From Actinomycetota bacterium (GTDB taxonomy: Bacteria; Actinomycetota; Nitriliruptoria; Nitriliruptorales; JAHWKO01), in contig JAHWKO010000012.1 of NCBI GenBank assembly GCA_019347855.1, forward strand, positions 1 to 36,976: a stretch of DNA of 36,976 nucleotides, read 5' to 3'. Positions within the stretch are counted from its first letter, which is position 1. Every line of letters begins with the position of its first letter. Made by a program: the position numbers and the translations under genes. The notes below the pieces were generated by a model, which saw nothing but the letters and a program-made list of their open reading frames with translations, had not been told where the DNA came from and searched no databases. This document shows positions 1 through 7,888 of this stretch, one piece after another.

Positions 1-18
1 GGCGTCGCCCCCCTTCCC

Positions 19-1380
19 GTGGCCCCGGCGGGTCTGTTCCTCGCGTGGGCGGCGAGTATTCTGGTTGCCCTGGCGACTCACCCTGCGCAGGCCGGCACGA
101 CGCTGCGGTTCGGAGGCGAGCTCCTCCTGAACGGCCTGCTCTTTTACGTCGGGCTCGCCATCGCCCGCCGGGGACACCGCTCGATGGATCAGGTGCTCAC
201 CCTCGTCGTCGTGGCATCTCTCCCTCTTGCCCTCGCCATGCTCGCGCTGGTGGTGCTCGCGATGGGGTACACGCGGGTCGCATCGACCCGGGTCGCGGCC
301 CGCCGTCACGTGCACCCCACCCGCCTGTTCTACGACGCCGAAGGCAACGTGGAGCTCCAGATCCGCAACGACGGTCGGGTCCCCACGGCGACCCTGCTCG
401 TCGAGGACCAGGTACCCAACGCGCTCGGCGATCCCGCGCGGTTCGTCGTGGACTCGCTGCGGCCCGGCGCGTCCCAGACCCTCCACTACGACCTGCATGC
501 GCGGCTGCGTGGGCGCTACCCGATCGGTCCGGCGACCGTCCGGCTGCGCGACCCGTTCGGCGTGGCCGAACGCCCCGTGCGGTTCGGCCGCGTCGACGAG
601 GTGATCGTCTACCCGCCGGTCTGGGCCCTGCCAGCCGGGGTGCTACCCCGTACCGGCCGGTTCGGGACCGCCAGCGAGGGGTCCGCCCGGCCGCACGCGT
701 CCTCCGGGGAGTTCGCGAACATCCGCGAGTACGTGCGCGGCGACGATCTGCGCAAGGTGCACTGGAAGTCCACCGCACGCCGCGGGAAGCTCATGATCAA
801 GCAGGAGGAGATCCCGCAGGAGGCGCAGGCCACCATCGTCCTCGACGGTCGCCGCAACGCCCACCGGGGCACCGGCGCGAGCTCGACGTTCGAACACGCG
901 GTGGCCACCGCGGCGAGCGCCTCGTACCACCTCGCGGAGCGCCGCTACGGGTTGAAGCTCGTGACCGGTCCGGTCACGGACCCGCCTGCGAGCGTCCCGT
1001 GGGAGATCATCCTCGAACGGCTCGCGGTGGTCCAGCCGCTCTCGGCCGGCTCGCTCGTGCCCGTGTGGCGGCAGCTCGCCAAAGGGGCTGGCGGGGACGG
1101 GATGTTGTTCGCGGTGATCCCGGTCCCCGATGCCCGCGAGCTGCGCGAGATCGTCCGGGCCGGGCGGACGTTCGGAGCACGCGTCGCCGTGGTGGTGGCG
1201 CCCGTTGAGGTTCGCCGCCGGGTGATCAGCAGCGACGACACCGAGCAGGTGATCGCCGCCCTGCGTGCCGCGGGCTGGCGTGCGACCGTGCACCGCCCCG
1301 GCGGGCGACTGGACCACGCGTGGACCGAGCTGGCGTTGCGCTCGCCCCGGACGGGTCGGGCGCTGGCAGGTGCGCCGTGA
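19..1380 (+). CDS. DUF58 domain-containing membrane protein (start uncertain)
   Basis: DUF58 proteins carry a von Willebrand A-like domain after N-terminal membrane helices. They usually sit with MoxR ATPases and transglutaminase-like proteins, and their biochemical role is poorly defined. The protein has hydrophobic segments at the N-terminus, a beta-rich middle, and the family hallmark around residues 230-260 (EFANIREYVRGDDLRKVHWK followed by STARRGKL). The frame stays open to the left window edge, so the GTG at 19 is not a proven start. ATG 184, with GGGGA nine bases upstream, would give a more usual DUF58 N-terminus. The stop codon overlaps the GTG of the next gene (GTGA), so the two are probably translationally coupled. 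A MoxR gene would be expected just outside the window. Family assignment is firm; the start is not. Confidence 0.88.
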   Translation: MAPAGLFLAWAASILVALATHPAQAGTTLRFGGELLLNGLLFYVGLAIARRGHRSMDQVLTLVVVASLPLALAMLALVVLAMGYTRVASTRVAARRHVHPTRLFYDAEGNVELQIRNDGRVPTATLLVEDQVPNALGDPARFVVDSLRPGASQTLHYDLHARLRGRYPIGPATVRLRDPFGVAERPVRFGRVDEVIVYPPVWALPAGVLPRTGRFGTASEGSARPHASSGEFANIREYVRGDDLRKVHWKSTARRGKLMIKQEEIPQEAQATIVLDGRRNAHRGTGASSTFEHAVATAASASYHLAERRYGLKLVTGPVTDPPASVPWEIILERLAVVQPLSAGSLVPVWRQLAKGAGGDGMLFAVIPVPDARELREIVRAGRTFGARVAVVVAPVEVRRRVISSDDTEQVIAALRAAGWRATVHRPGGRLDHAWTELALRSPRTGRALAGAP

Positions 1381-3674
1381 CGATGACGCAGCGTCGTGAC
1401 CTCATCCTCGCGCTCGGGGCGATGCTCACCACGGTCGCCGCGTCGTTGTCGATGCACCGTGCGTACATCGACGACGCCTGGGTGGGCTCCACGTGGACGG
1501 CGATCGCCCTCGCCATCGCGATCGCGGCGGGAGCCCGCTGGCTGCGCCTGGGGGCGGCCGCCTCGGCGGTCGCGAGCGCGGTCGTCTGGGTCGTCTACAC
1601 CTACGTCGTGCACCTGGACGCGGGCGGTCTCCTGCCGGGCGCGGCGCAGTTCGCGCAGTTCACGGAGCTGACCGGCCAGGCGGTCACCGACCTGATGCAG
1701 GAACCCGCCCCGGCACGGACGTTGCCGAGCCTCCTGCTGATCACGACGACCGCGGCCTGGTGGGTGACCCACGTCGCCCACGAGCTCCTGGTCCGAGCGC
1801 GTCGTGCCGGCGCCGCCGTGATCGCGACCGCTGTCCTGTGGATCTTCCCGCTGGCCGTTCCCCAGCCGCCCGGCCGCACGTGGCCCCAGGCTCTGCCCTT
1901 CCTCGCGGCCGCCGGGATGCTCCTGCTGCTCGAGCCCGACCCCGACCTGTCGGCGTGGAGGCGTCCGAACAGCCGCTGGATCCGACCGAGCGCTGCCGGC
2001 CTGGGGGTGGGCGCGGTCGCGCTGATCCTGGCGACGGTCCTGCCAGGCGTGCTGCCCGGCTACGGCCAGGAGCCCTGGGTCGACCTCAGCTCGCCGGATG
2101 CCGCCCGTGGCTACCAACCGATCGTCGACGTGTCGCGACGCCTCAAGCTGCCCGCCGAACGTGACCTGCTGCGGGTCCGCTCGGAGTTCCCGTTGTACCT
2201 CCGACTCGCCGGCCTCGACACGTTCGACGGGAACACCTGGCGCTTGGGACCGGCCGATCAGGCCGCGTTCGAGCCCGAGGAGGTCATCCCGGCGGACCGC
2301 CGCCTCCCCGCCGAGGTCCCGATCGCGGACTCCGTGCCCACCACGGTGGACATCGAGAACCTCTCCCTCGAGAACGTGTTCGTCCCGACGCCGTACCGCC
2401 CCGTCGAGATCGTGGGCTCCGCCGCCCGGCGCATGGTGTACTCCGAGGACGGGACGTTCATCGCGACCTCCGACACCCTCGAGGGGGAACCGGCGCTGAT
2501 CCCCGGCCTGGCCTACCAGGTCGACGCCGAGCTGCCGGCCCCGTCCGCAGGTTCCCTCGCCTCGATCGGCTTCGAGGCGTACTCGGACCCGGAGCACGTG
2601 CGGTGGACCCAGCTACCCGCCGAGTACCCCGAGCTCGCCGCGCTGGGCGAGCAGATCACGCAGGAGGCGGGGGCCACCGACCCGTACACGTTCGCGTTCG
2701 CGTTGCAGGACCACTTCCGCGACACCGATCGGTTCACCTACTCCACCGATGTCCCCGCGCTCCGGGGCAGCGATGCCCTCGAACGTTTCGTGCTCGAGGA
2801 CCGGCGCGGGTACTGCGAGTACTTCGCGACCGCGATGGCGGTCATGCTGCGGCAGCAGGGCATCCCGAGCCGCGTGGCCGTCGGTTTCCGACTCGGGGAC
2901 CAGATCGGCGAGCAGGAGTACCTGGTCACGACCCGTGACGCCCACGCCTGGGTCGAGGTGCTGTTCCCGGGGTACGGCTGGATCCAGTTCGAGCCCACGC
3001 CTGCGCTGCGAGACGCGCTCGTCCCGACCCGGGAGGACGTGACCCCACGCGCCCCGGTCGGTACCGCCCCACGGCCCGCAGCGACCTCGAGCGAGCAGCC
3101 CCAGGGCGTCCCGGACGACCTCGCCGGCGACGCCGCCGATCAGGACGTCCCCGGCGGCCTCGGCGAGCAGACGCCTGGAGGTGACGACACATCCAGGCCG
3201 GGCCGTCGCGCGCTCCCGGTCGTGGCCGGGCTGCTGTTGGCCCTGACCTCGGTGGCCCTCGTGCTCGCCCAACGGCGCCGCCGTCGCCACCACCCCGACC
3301 TCGACGATGTCGAGCGGACCCTGGCTGCGCAGCGCCGGATCCTGCTCGACGCCCGGTCCTACGGGGTGGGGCGCCGGGACCACGAGACCACGATCGAGGT
3401 GGGCCGACGCTGGGCCGGGGAGGGTCGGGTCGACCGGGAGACCGCCGAACGGCTCGCCCGCCTGTCCCAGGCCGCCGCGTTCGGCGGGCACCTGCCGGAC
3501 GGCGCCGGGGCGGAGGCGGAGGTGCTGGTCGACCGGATGGTCGAGGACCTCCGCGGCTCGGTGCCCCGCACCGCACGGCTGACGGCCCCGGTGCGGGTGC
3601 CCTACGAGACCACGGTCGAGACCGGTCGGCGCCTGGTCGGCGCGGTGCGTGGCGACCGCGAGGACCGGGCCTAG
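1377..3674 (+). CDS. TgpA-like transglutaminase-domain membrane protein
   Basis: This is a membrane protein with a transglutaminase-like (papain-fold) domain, 765 aa from GTG 1377; ATG 1383 is an alternative. Several N-terminal membrane helices (roughly residues 5-225) precede an extracytoplasmic region. The catalytic triad can be read: Cys480 in GYCEYFATAMA, His523 in DAHAWVEV, and an acidic third residue, Glu539, in QFEPTP, where Asp is more usual. One more helix (about residues 618-637) leads to a charged cytoplasmic tail. The GTGA overlap with the DUF58 gene indicates coupled expression, and this gene pair is common in actinobacteria. The natural substrate is not known for this family; cell-envelope protein or peptide processing is an inference. 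Confidence 0.9.
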   Translation: MTMTQRRDLILALGAMLTTVAASLSMHRAYIDDAWVGSTWTAIALAIAIAAGARWLRLGAAASAVASAVVWVVYTYVVHLDAGGLLPGAAQFAQFTELTGQAVTDLMQEPAPARTLPSLLLITTTAAWWVTHVAHELLVRARRAGAAVIATAVLWIFPLAVPQPPGRTWPQALPFLAAAGMLLLLEPDPDLSAWRRPNSRWIRPSAAGLGVGAVALILATVLPGVLPGYGQEPWVDLSSPDAARGYQPIVDVSRRLKLPAERDLLRVRSEFPLYLRLAGLDTFDGNTWRLGPADQAAFEPEEVIPADRRLPAEVPIADSVPTTVDIENLSLENVFVPTPYRPVEIVGSAARRMVYSEDGTFIATSDTLEGEPALIPGLAYQVDAELPAPSAGSLASIGFEAYSDPEHVRWTQLPAEYPELAALGEQITQEAGATDPYTFAFALQDHFRDTDRFTYSTDVPALRGSDALERFVLEDRRGYCEYFATAMAVMLRQQGIPSRVAVGFRLGDQIGEQEYLVTTRDAHAWVEVLFPGYGWIQFEPTPALRDALVPTREDVTPRAPVGTAPRPAATSSEQPQGVPDDLAGDAADQDVPGGLGEQTPGGDDTSRPGRRALPVVAGLLLALTSVALVLAQRRRRRHHPDLDDVERTLAAQRRILLDARSYGVGRRDHETTIEVGRRWAGEGRVDRETAERLARLSQAAAFGGHLPDGAGAEAEVLVDRMVEDLRGSVPRTARLTAPVRVPYETTVETGRRLVGAVRGDREDRA

Positions 3675-3705
3675 GCCTCGCTCCTGTTCCAGGCGGACCG
3701 GGACC

Positions 3706-4041
3706 TCAGCGGGACCCGTCGTGCTCCTGGCGACCGAAGGCGCGGCGGAGCTCGTCGAGGACGCGGGAGCCTCCACCGGACAGGTTGCGGATCGCCCCGA
3801 CCGCGGTCACCACGGAGGCGAGCATGAGGCCGAACCCGACCAGACCGAACACGAGGTTGAAGGTCAATCCGAGGAGCAGCACGATGCCCGCGACGAACCC
3901 CACCGCCGCCCACCGGAGCCGCCGGAGGTGGACCTTGACCGGGCTCTGGTTGCTGACGGTCGCGACGAACTGGGGGTCTTCCTCGGACAGGTGACGGGCG
4001 ATCTCCTCGAGCGCCCGTTCCTCGTGTTCCGACAGCGGCAT
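3706..4041 (-). CDS. DUF3040 family small membrane protein
   Basis: The 111-aa protein starts at ATG 4041, chosen because GAGGAG lies five bases upstream and because MPLSEHEERALEEI is the usual DUF3040 opening; a GTG six bases further up is also open. After an amphipathic N-terminus (LSEHEERALEEIARHL) come a basic stretch (HLRRLRW) and two hydrophobic helices (about residues 44-82), then a charged tail. DUF3040 is an actinobacterial membrane family of unknown function, often near division and cell-wall loci in other genomes. It converges on the transglutaminase gene with only 31 bases between the stops. A TATACT-like -10 lies about 70 bases upstream. Confidence 0.85.
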   Translation of the reverse strand: MPLSEHEERALEEIARHLSEEDPQFVATVSNQSPVKVHLRRLRWAAVGFVAGIVLLLGLTFNLVFGLVGFGLMLASVVTAVGAIRNLSGGGSRVLDELRRAFGRQEHDGSR

Positions 4042-4111
4042 CGCCACTCCTCAAGAGGCTCCGCGGCGGGGTCCCGATGACGGCGCGACCTCCGCCGCTC
4101 GCACGGTGGCG

Positions 4112-4117
4112 AGTATA
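4112..4117 (-). promoter_or_regulatory. Possible -10 element for the DUF3040 gene
   Basis: On the minus strand this hexamer reads TATACT, an unusually AT-rich spot in the 130-bp gap between the crotonase gene and the DUF3040 gene, about 70 bases before the DUF3040 start. No convincing -35 hexamer is seen at 17 bp. The rest of the gap shows nothing else. Confidence 0.35.
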
Positions 4118-4171
4118 CGAGGCGCCGGGCGGGTGGGCACCGGGACCGGACATCTCCCGTCCCACCGCCTT

Positions 4172-4936
4172 TCAGGTCGTGGACAGGAAGTCGGGATCCC
4201 GGCCCTGGAGGTGCGCCGTGACCGCCTCGGCGAAGTCCGGGCCGGTGAGCAGTCCCACCTGGGTCCGACGCTCGGCCGCCGACGCGTCGTCGACGCCTCG
4301 GGACAGGTTCTCGCGCAGGAGCCGAGGCGCGAGCCGGACGGCCCGAGGCCCGCGGGCGAGCCTGGCGGTGAACGCGAAGGCCTCGTCGATGTCCTCCACG
4401 GCGATCTCGGCCAGACCGATCCGCAGCGCTTCCTCGGCGTCGACCCGACGGCCGGTCAGGGTGAGCTCCGTGGCCCGGCCGAGACCGACCAGACGAGGCA
4501 GACGCAACGTCCCACCGAGATCGGGAACGAGCGACCAGCGGACCTCCATCACCGCCAGCGACGCCGACGGGGTCACGCAGCGGAGGTGGCAAGCGGCTGC
4601 GAGCTGGATCCCGGCGCCGAAGCAGGGACCGGCGATCGCAGCGACGGTCGGCTTGTCGATGTCCTCGTACGCGGTGAACGCCTCCTGAAGGGGGATGATG
4701 AAGTCCTCGTCCACCCCGTCCTCGAGCTGCCCCCCGAGCAGGCCGACGTCGATCCCACTCGAGAACGTGTCGCCCTCGCCGTGGACGAGGACGGCCCGTG
4801 CGTCGTCGTCCTCGGCGGCTCGGCGGGCGTGCTCGCCGAGCTGACGGAACACGACGTCGTTCATGGCGTTCTTCTTCTGGGGCCGGTCGATCGTGATGAC
4901 GGCCACGTGGTCGGTGACCTCGTACCTGACGCTCAC
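4172..4936 (-). CDS. Crotonase/enoyl-CoA hydratase family protein (dienoyl-CoA isomerase-like active site)
   Basis: A 254-aa crotonase-fold enzyme acting on acyl-CoA thioesters. Start GTG 4936 is preceded by AGGAG at five bases; an upstream ATG (4966) lacks such a site. Seen in the sequence: the N-terminal VAVITIDRP strand, the first oxyanion-hole segment TFSSGIDVGLL (about 57-67), the second GPCFGAGIQLAAAC (103-116), and PDLGGTLRLPRLVG (138-151). The first hydratase catalytic Glu is replaced by Gln111. Glu131 (VME) is kept and is followed eight residues later by Asp139. That Glu/Asp pair with this spacing is the arrangement of delta3,5-delta2,4-dienoyl-CoA isomerases, so isomerase activity in beta-oxidation of unsaturated acyl-CoAs is more likely than classical hydration. 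It stands alone, divergent from the next gene. Confidence 0.88.
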   Translation of the reverse strand: MSVRYEVTDHVAVITIDRPQKKNAMNDVVFRQLGEHARRAAEDDDARAVLVHGEGDTFSSGIDVGLLGGQLEDGVDEDFIIPLQEAFTAYEDIDKPTVAAIAGPCFGAGIQLAAACHLRCVTPSASLAVMEVRWSLVPDLGGTLRLPRLVGLGRATELTLTGRRVDAEEALRIGLAEIAVEDIDEAFAFTARLARGPRAVRLAPRLLRENLSRGVDDASAAERRTQVGLLTGPDFAEAVTAHLQGRDPDFLSTT

Positions 4937-5024
4937 TCGTGCTCCTGGGTCCGAAGGCGGGTCCACGCAGCGTAGGAGCCACCGGTGCGTGGGTACGCTC
5001 GGACGGCACCGATCCGGGGGTCAC
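4937..5024. promoter_or_regulatory. Divergent promoter region with paired TACGCT boxes
   Basis: The 88-bp gap between the crotonase gene and the cysteine-cluster gene holds a TACGCT hexamer on each strand: minus strand at 4969-4974 and plus strand at 4994-4999. Both are at reasonable distances from the starts at 4936 and 5025, and TANNNT is the common actinobacterial -10 form. Assignment is by motif and position only. Confidence 0.4.
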
Positions 5025-5750
5025 GTGGCACTCGAACGCGAGTGGGTCAGCATCCGGGACCCCGACGACGACCACCTGCGCTACGACTTCGACGTGTCGT
5101 TCCTGCTGTCGGCGTACCGGTGCATCTACGGTGACGGCTGCCCCGGGATCAACGGCGACCCCGTGATCGGGTGCTGCGAGCACGGCGCCTACTGGGTCGA
5201 CGAGGACGAACGCGAGCGCTTCGAGCACGGCTGGGACGAGATCCTCGACGCCGACCTGATGCAGTTCCACGACCTCGCATCCGAGCGAGGCATCACCGAG
5301 GTCGACGAGGACGGCGAGGGCTACACGCGGATCCACGACGGCGCGTGCATCTTCCTCAACCGGGCGGGCTGGCCCGCTGGCGAGGGCTGCGCGTTCCACG
5401 TCGCCGCGATGCAGCGCGGCGAGCACCATATGACCCACAAGCCGACGGTCTGCTGGCAGGTCCCCCTGCACCGGGACGTCCGCGAGGAGACCGCCAACGA
5501 CGGAGGCACCCTGCAGGTCCACCGGATCGCCGCGTTCGAACGCGGGACCTGGGGCACGGGCGGAGCGGAGTTCGACTGGTGGTGCATGGACGACGCCCAG
5601 GCGTTCGTCGCCGAGGACCCCGTGTACCGCCGGATGGAGCACGAGCTCCGGGCGATGGTGGGCGACGCGGTCTACTGCGAACTGCGCGACTACCTCGACG
5701 GTCGCGACCGCATCCGCGACCGGGTGGCGTTCCTGCCCATCCTCACCTGA
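5025..5750 (+). CDS. YkgJ/DUF3109-like cysteine-cluster protein
   Basis: A 241-aa cytoplasmic protein from GTG 5025, with GGGGG about four bases upstream. Its cysteine pattern suggests a metal or Fe-S site: Cys33, Cys39, the pair Cys50-Cys51, Cys108 in DGACIFL, Cys122 in GCAFH, and Cys143 in KPTVCWQVPL. The last part (C-x-F-L ... GCAFH ... KP-x-x-C-x-x-x-P) is like the end of YkgJ-type zinc or iron-sulfur proteins, but the spacing here is longer and His-rich (GEHHMTHKP). Function is unknown for these families, and I would call this a divergent actinobacterial relative. Single gene, divergent from the crotonase, convergent with dinB across a strong inverted repeat. Confidence 0.75.
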   Translation: MALEREWVSIRDPDDDHLRYDFDVSFLLSAYRCIYGDGCPGINGDPVIGCCEHGAYWVDEDERERFEHGWDEILDADLMQFHDLASERGITEVDEDGEGYTRIHDGACIFLNRAGWPAGEGCAFHVAAMQRGEHHMTHKPTVCWQVPLHRDVREETANDGGTLQVHRIAAFERGTWGTGGAEFDWWCMDDAQAFVAEDPVYRRMEHELRAMVGDAVYCELRDYLDGRDRIRDRVAFLPILT

Positions 5751-5756
5751 CCTGGC

Positions 5757-5810
5757 GCGCATCTGGGTGGAGGAAGTACAGCCGGTTGTACGAGATGCGC
5801 CCAGATGCGC
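5757..5810. terminator. Nested inverted repeat between convergent genes
   Basis: GCGCATCTGGG (5757-5767) is matched exactly by CCCAGATGCGC (5800-5810). Inside it GTACA (5776-5780) pairs with TGTAC (5787-5791). It lies between the stop of the cysteine-cluster gene and the stop of dinB, so a bidirectional transcription terminator is the simplest reading. There is no T-tract on either side. Confidence 0.6.
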
Positions 5811-5811
5811 A

Positions 5812-7056
5812 TCAGCCGCCGTGGACGTCGTCGCGGTTCGGGGCGTCGTTGCCTGCACGGGGCGTGTCGTCGAGCAGCGCGCCGTAGGTCACCACCCGGT
5901 CGCCGAACCGTTCCTCGAGCCGGTCGGCGGTGCGTTCGGCGTCCTCCCAACGTCGGTCCGTGTCGAGCGCGAGCTGCCGGGCGGCCGACCCCTCGGTGAG
6001 GTTCGACACGCCGATCCCGAGCAGCCGGATCCTGGCCCGTTCGAGCCGGAGCTCGCGCAGTAGCTGGCCGGAGACCTCGACGAGGTCGTGCGTCCGGTCG
6101 GTCGGCAGCTCGAGGGTGGTCGAGCGGGTGATCGTCCGGAACGAGTCGAAGCGCACCTTGAGGGTCACGGTCCGCCCGGCGAGCTCCGCCGACCGCAGGC
6201 GACGGCCCACCTTCTCGGCAAGTCGCAGCAGCTCCCGGTGCATCTCGTCGGGGTCGTCGAGGTCCCGGTCGTAGGTCTCCTCGGCGGACAGGCTCTTGGC
6301 CGGTTCGTGCGGGACGACGCGGCGGCTGTCCTCCCCCCGAGCGAGCCGGTGCAGCTGCTGGCCGGTGGCCTCCCCCACGACGCGCTCGAGGGTCCGCGCG
6401 TCGCTGTCGGCGATCTGCCCGACGGTCCGGAACCCGTACCGGTGCAGCCGCTCGACGGTCTTCGGGCCCGCGCCCCACAGGTCCGACACCGGCAGGGGAC
6501 GCAGGAACCCCTCGACCTCGTCGCGCCTGAGGTGCAGCAGGCCGTCGGGCTTGGCCTTCCCGGAGCACAGCTTCGCGAGGTACTTGTTGGGCGCGACGCC
6601 GACCGAGCAGGGCAGCCCGGTCCGTTCGCGGACGTCAGCACGGATCCGGCGACCGATCTCGGGCGCCGGGCCGAACAGCCGGACCGAGCCGCTCACGTCG
6701 AGGAACGCCTCGTCCAGCGACAGCGGCTCGACGAGCGGGGTGTAGTCGATGAACACCTCCCGGACGGTGCGGGAGGCCTCGGTGTACCGGTCGAAGTCCG
6801 GGGGCACGACGACCAGATCGGCGCACAGCCGGCGGGCGCGAACCATCGGCATCGCCGAGTGGATACCGAAGCGGCGAGCCTCGTAGGACGCCGCGGCGAC
6901 CACGCCCCGACCCCCCTGGCCCCCGACCACCACGGGGCGCCCCTGCAGCGACGGATCGTCGCGCTGCTCCACCGAGGCGTAGAAGGCGTCCATGTCGACG
7001 TGGAGGATCGGTTCGTCGACCGGCTCATCGATCGGCTCATCGATCGGCTCAGGCAC
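5812..7056 (-). CDS. dinB: DNA polymerase IV (Y-family translesion polymerase)
   Basis: Pol IV is a low-fidelity Y-family polymerase that copies past damaged bases. The 414-aa protein starts at GTG 7056, with GAGG about four bases before it. The palm carboxylates are present: Asp21 in HVDMDAFYASVE, and Asp115/Glu116 in SLDEAFLDV. Also seen are SVGVAPNKYLAKL, the helix-hairpin-helix region around WGAGPKTVERL, and a little-finger domain with the DRDL/TVTLKVRF strands. The conserved domain begins only at about residue 17: the first 16 residues are a Pro-Glu-Asp-Ile tetrapeptide repeat encoded by a 12-bp tandem repeat. A LexA-type box lies about 45 bases upstream, so SOS induction is expected. 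It is separated from the dnaE2 block by four loci. Confidence 0.95.
   Translation of the reverse strand: MPEPIDEPIDEPVDEPILHVDMDAFYASVEQRDDPSLQGRPVVVGGQGGRGVVAAASYEARRFGIHSAMPMVRARRLCADLVVVPPDFDRYTEASRTVREVFIDYTPLVEPLSLDEAFLDVSGSVRLFGPAPEIGRRIRADVRERTGLPCSVGVAPNKYLAKLCSGKAKPDGLLHLRRDEVEGFLRPLPVSDLWGAGPKTVERLHRYGFRTVGQIADSDARTLERVVGEATGQQLHRLARGEDSRRVVPHEPAKSLSAEETYDRDLDDPDEMHRELLRLAEKVGRRLRSAELAGRTVTLKVRFDSFRTITRSTTLELPTDRTHDLVEVSGQLLRELRLERARIRLLGIGVSNLTEGSAARQLALDTDRRWEDAERTADRLEERFGDRVVTYGALLDDTPRAGNDAPNRDDVHGG
7009..7053. repeat. 12-bp tandem repeat at the 5' end of dinB
   Basis: Units CGGTTCGTCGAC (7009-7020), CGGCTCATCGAT (7021-7032), CGGCTCATCGAT (7033-7044) and a partial CGGCTCAGG (7045-7053) lie inside the dinB coding sequence. 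They encode a Glu-Pro-Ile/Val-Asp repeat before the conserved polymerase domain. Confidence 0.85.
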
Positions 7057-7099
7057 GGGTCCTCACACCTGCGGCAGCTGGCGGCCCCGTGGACCGCTG

Positions 7100-7115
7100 T
7101 CGAACGCGTGTTCGT
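7100..7115. promoter_or_regulatory. LexA (SOS) box upstream of dinB
   Basis: TCGAACGCGTGTTCGT matches the actinobacterial LexA consensus TCGAAC-N4-GTTCGA at all but the last base. It sits 44 bases before the dinB GTG and next to a minus-strand TAGCAT (7120-7125) that could be its -10. The divergent VOC gene has a plus-strand TAGGCT (7134-7139), so LexA could affect that gene too, but dinB is the expected target. Confidence 0.8.
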
Positions 7116-7180
7116 GGTCATGCTAGCGCGCACTAGGCTGTTCCGGCCCGAACCCCTCCCGACCCCACGGAGCGCCGCCC

Positions 7181-7888
7181 GTGCCCCTCGACGCCCGCCC
7201 CGACCACGTCGCCATCGCCGTCCCCGAGCCGGACGACACCACCCCCCGCTGGCACGACGATCTGGGCGGCGGCCTGCTGACGACCTGGGACAACGGGACC
7301 TTCAAGGGGCGCCAGTACCGTTTCTGCAACGGCGGCAAGCTCGAGGTGATCGGCCCCTCCCCCGACGACCCCGGGGCCGACAACTTCCTCCGTCGGTTCC
7401 TCGACCGCTTCGGCGTGCGGATCCACCACATGACGCTGAAGGTCCCGGACATCCACGAGGCGATCGCGACGATGCGCCATGGGGGGCTCGACGTGATCGA
7501 CATCGACACCGACAGCGACCACTGGCGCGAGTCCTTCCTGCGCCCGAGCCAGGTCGGCGGGCTCGTGGTCCAGGTCGCGTGGGCCTCGCACTCCGACGAC
7601 GAGTGGGCACGACAGGGGGGCCACACGCCCGAGGAACCGGCCGCGGACGGCGCGGGGTTCGTCGGGGCGCGGCTGCAGCACCCGGACCTGGACGAGGCCA
7701 CGGAGCTCTGGACCCTGCTCGGCGCGGACGTGGAGCGCGACGATGGCCGACTCACGGTCGCGTGGGAGGGCTCGCCGATCGGCCTCGCGATCGAGCACGG
7801 TCCCGCAGGCCCGGTCGCGCTGCGGTTCAGCGGGACCCAGGCGATGTCGGACCACGACGTGCTCGGACCCGCCGTGGAGGGGACGTGA
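7181..7888 (+). CDS. VOC-family (glyoxalase-fold) protein
   Basis: A 235-aa member of the vicinal oxygen chelate superfamily, which includes glyoxalases, dioxygenases and methylmalonyl-CoA epimerases. Start GTG 7181 has ACGGAG eight bases upstream. Two beta-alpha-beta-beta-beta modules can be seen, the first opening with DHVAIAVPEPD (His9). Likely metal ligands are His9, Glu55 in KLEVIG, and His82 or His83 in IHHMTLKVPD. The second module (from about residue 155) is weaker. Substrate cannot be told from sequence. Its TGA overlaps the ATG of the broken methyltransferase downstream (TGATG), so the two were once a coupled pair. Confidence 0.8.
   Translation: MPLDARPDHVAIAVPEPDDTTPRWHDDLGGGLLTTWDNGTFKGRQYRFCNGGKLEVIGPSPDDPGADNFLRRFLDRFGVRIHHMTLKVPDIHEAIATMRHGGLDVIDIDTDSDHWRESFLRPSQVGGLVVQVAWASHSDDEWARQGGHTPEEPAADGAGFVGARLQHPDLDEATELWTLLGADVERDDGRLTVAWEGSPIGLAIEHGPAGPVALRFSGTQAMSDHDVLGPAVEGT

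Noticed and set aside
945..2597. Long minus-strand open frame (550 codons) opposite the DUF58 and transglutaminase genes
   Set aside because: It is a by-product of high GC content; the composition is Arg/Gly/Asp-rich without domains, and the plus strand has clear conserved genes.
3864..5858. Minus-strand open frame of 664 codons
   Set aside because: Runs across the DUF3040 gene, the crotonase and the cysteine-cluster gene in wrong frames; low-complexity Arg/Gly/Pro content.
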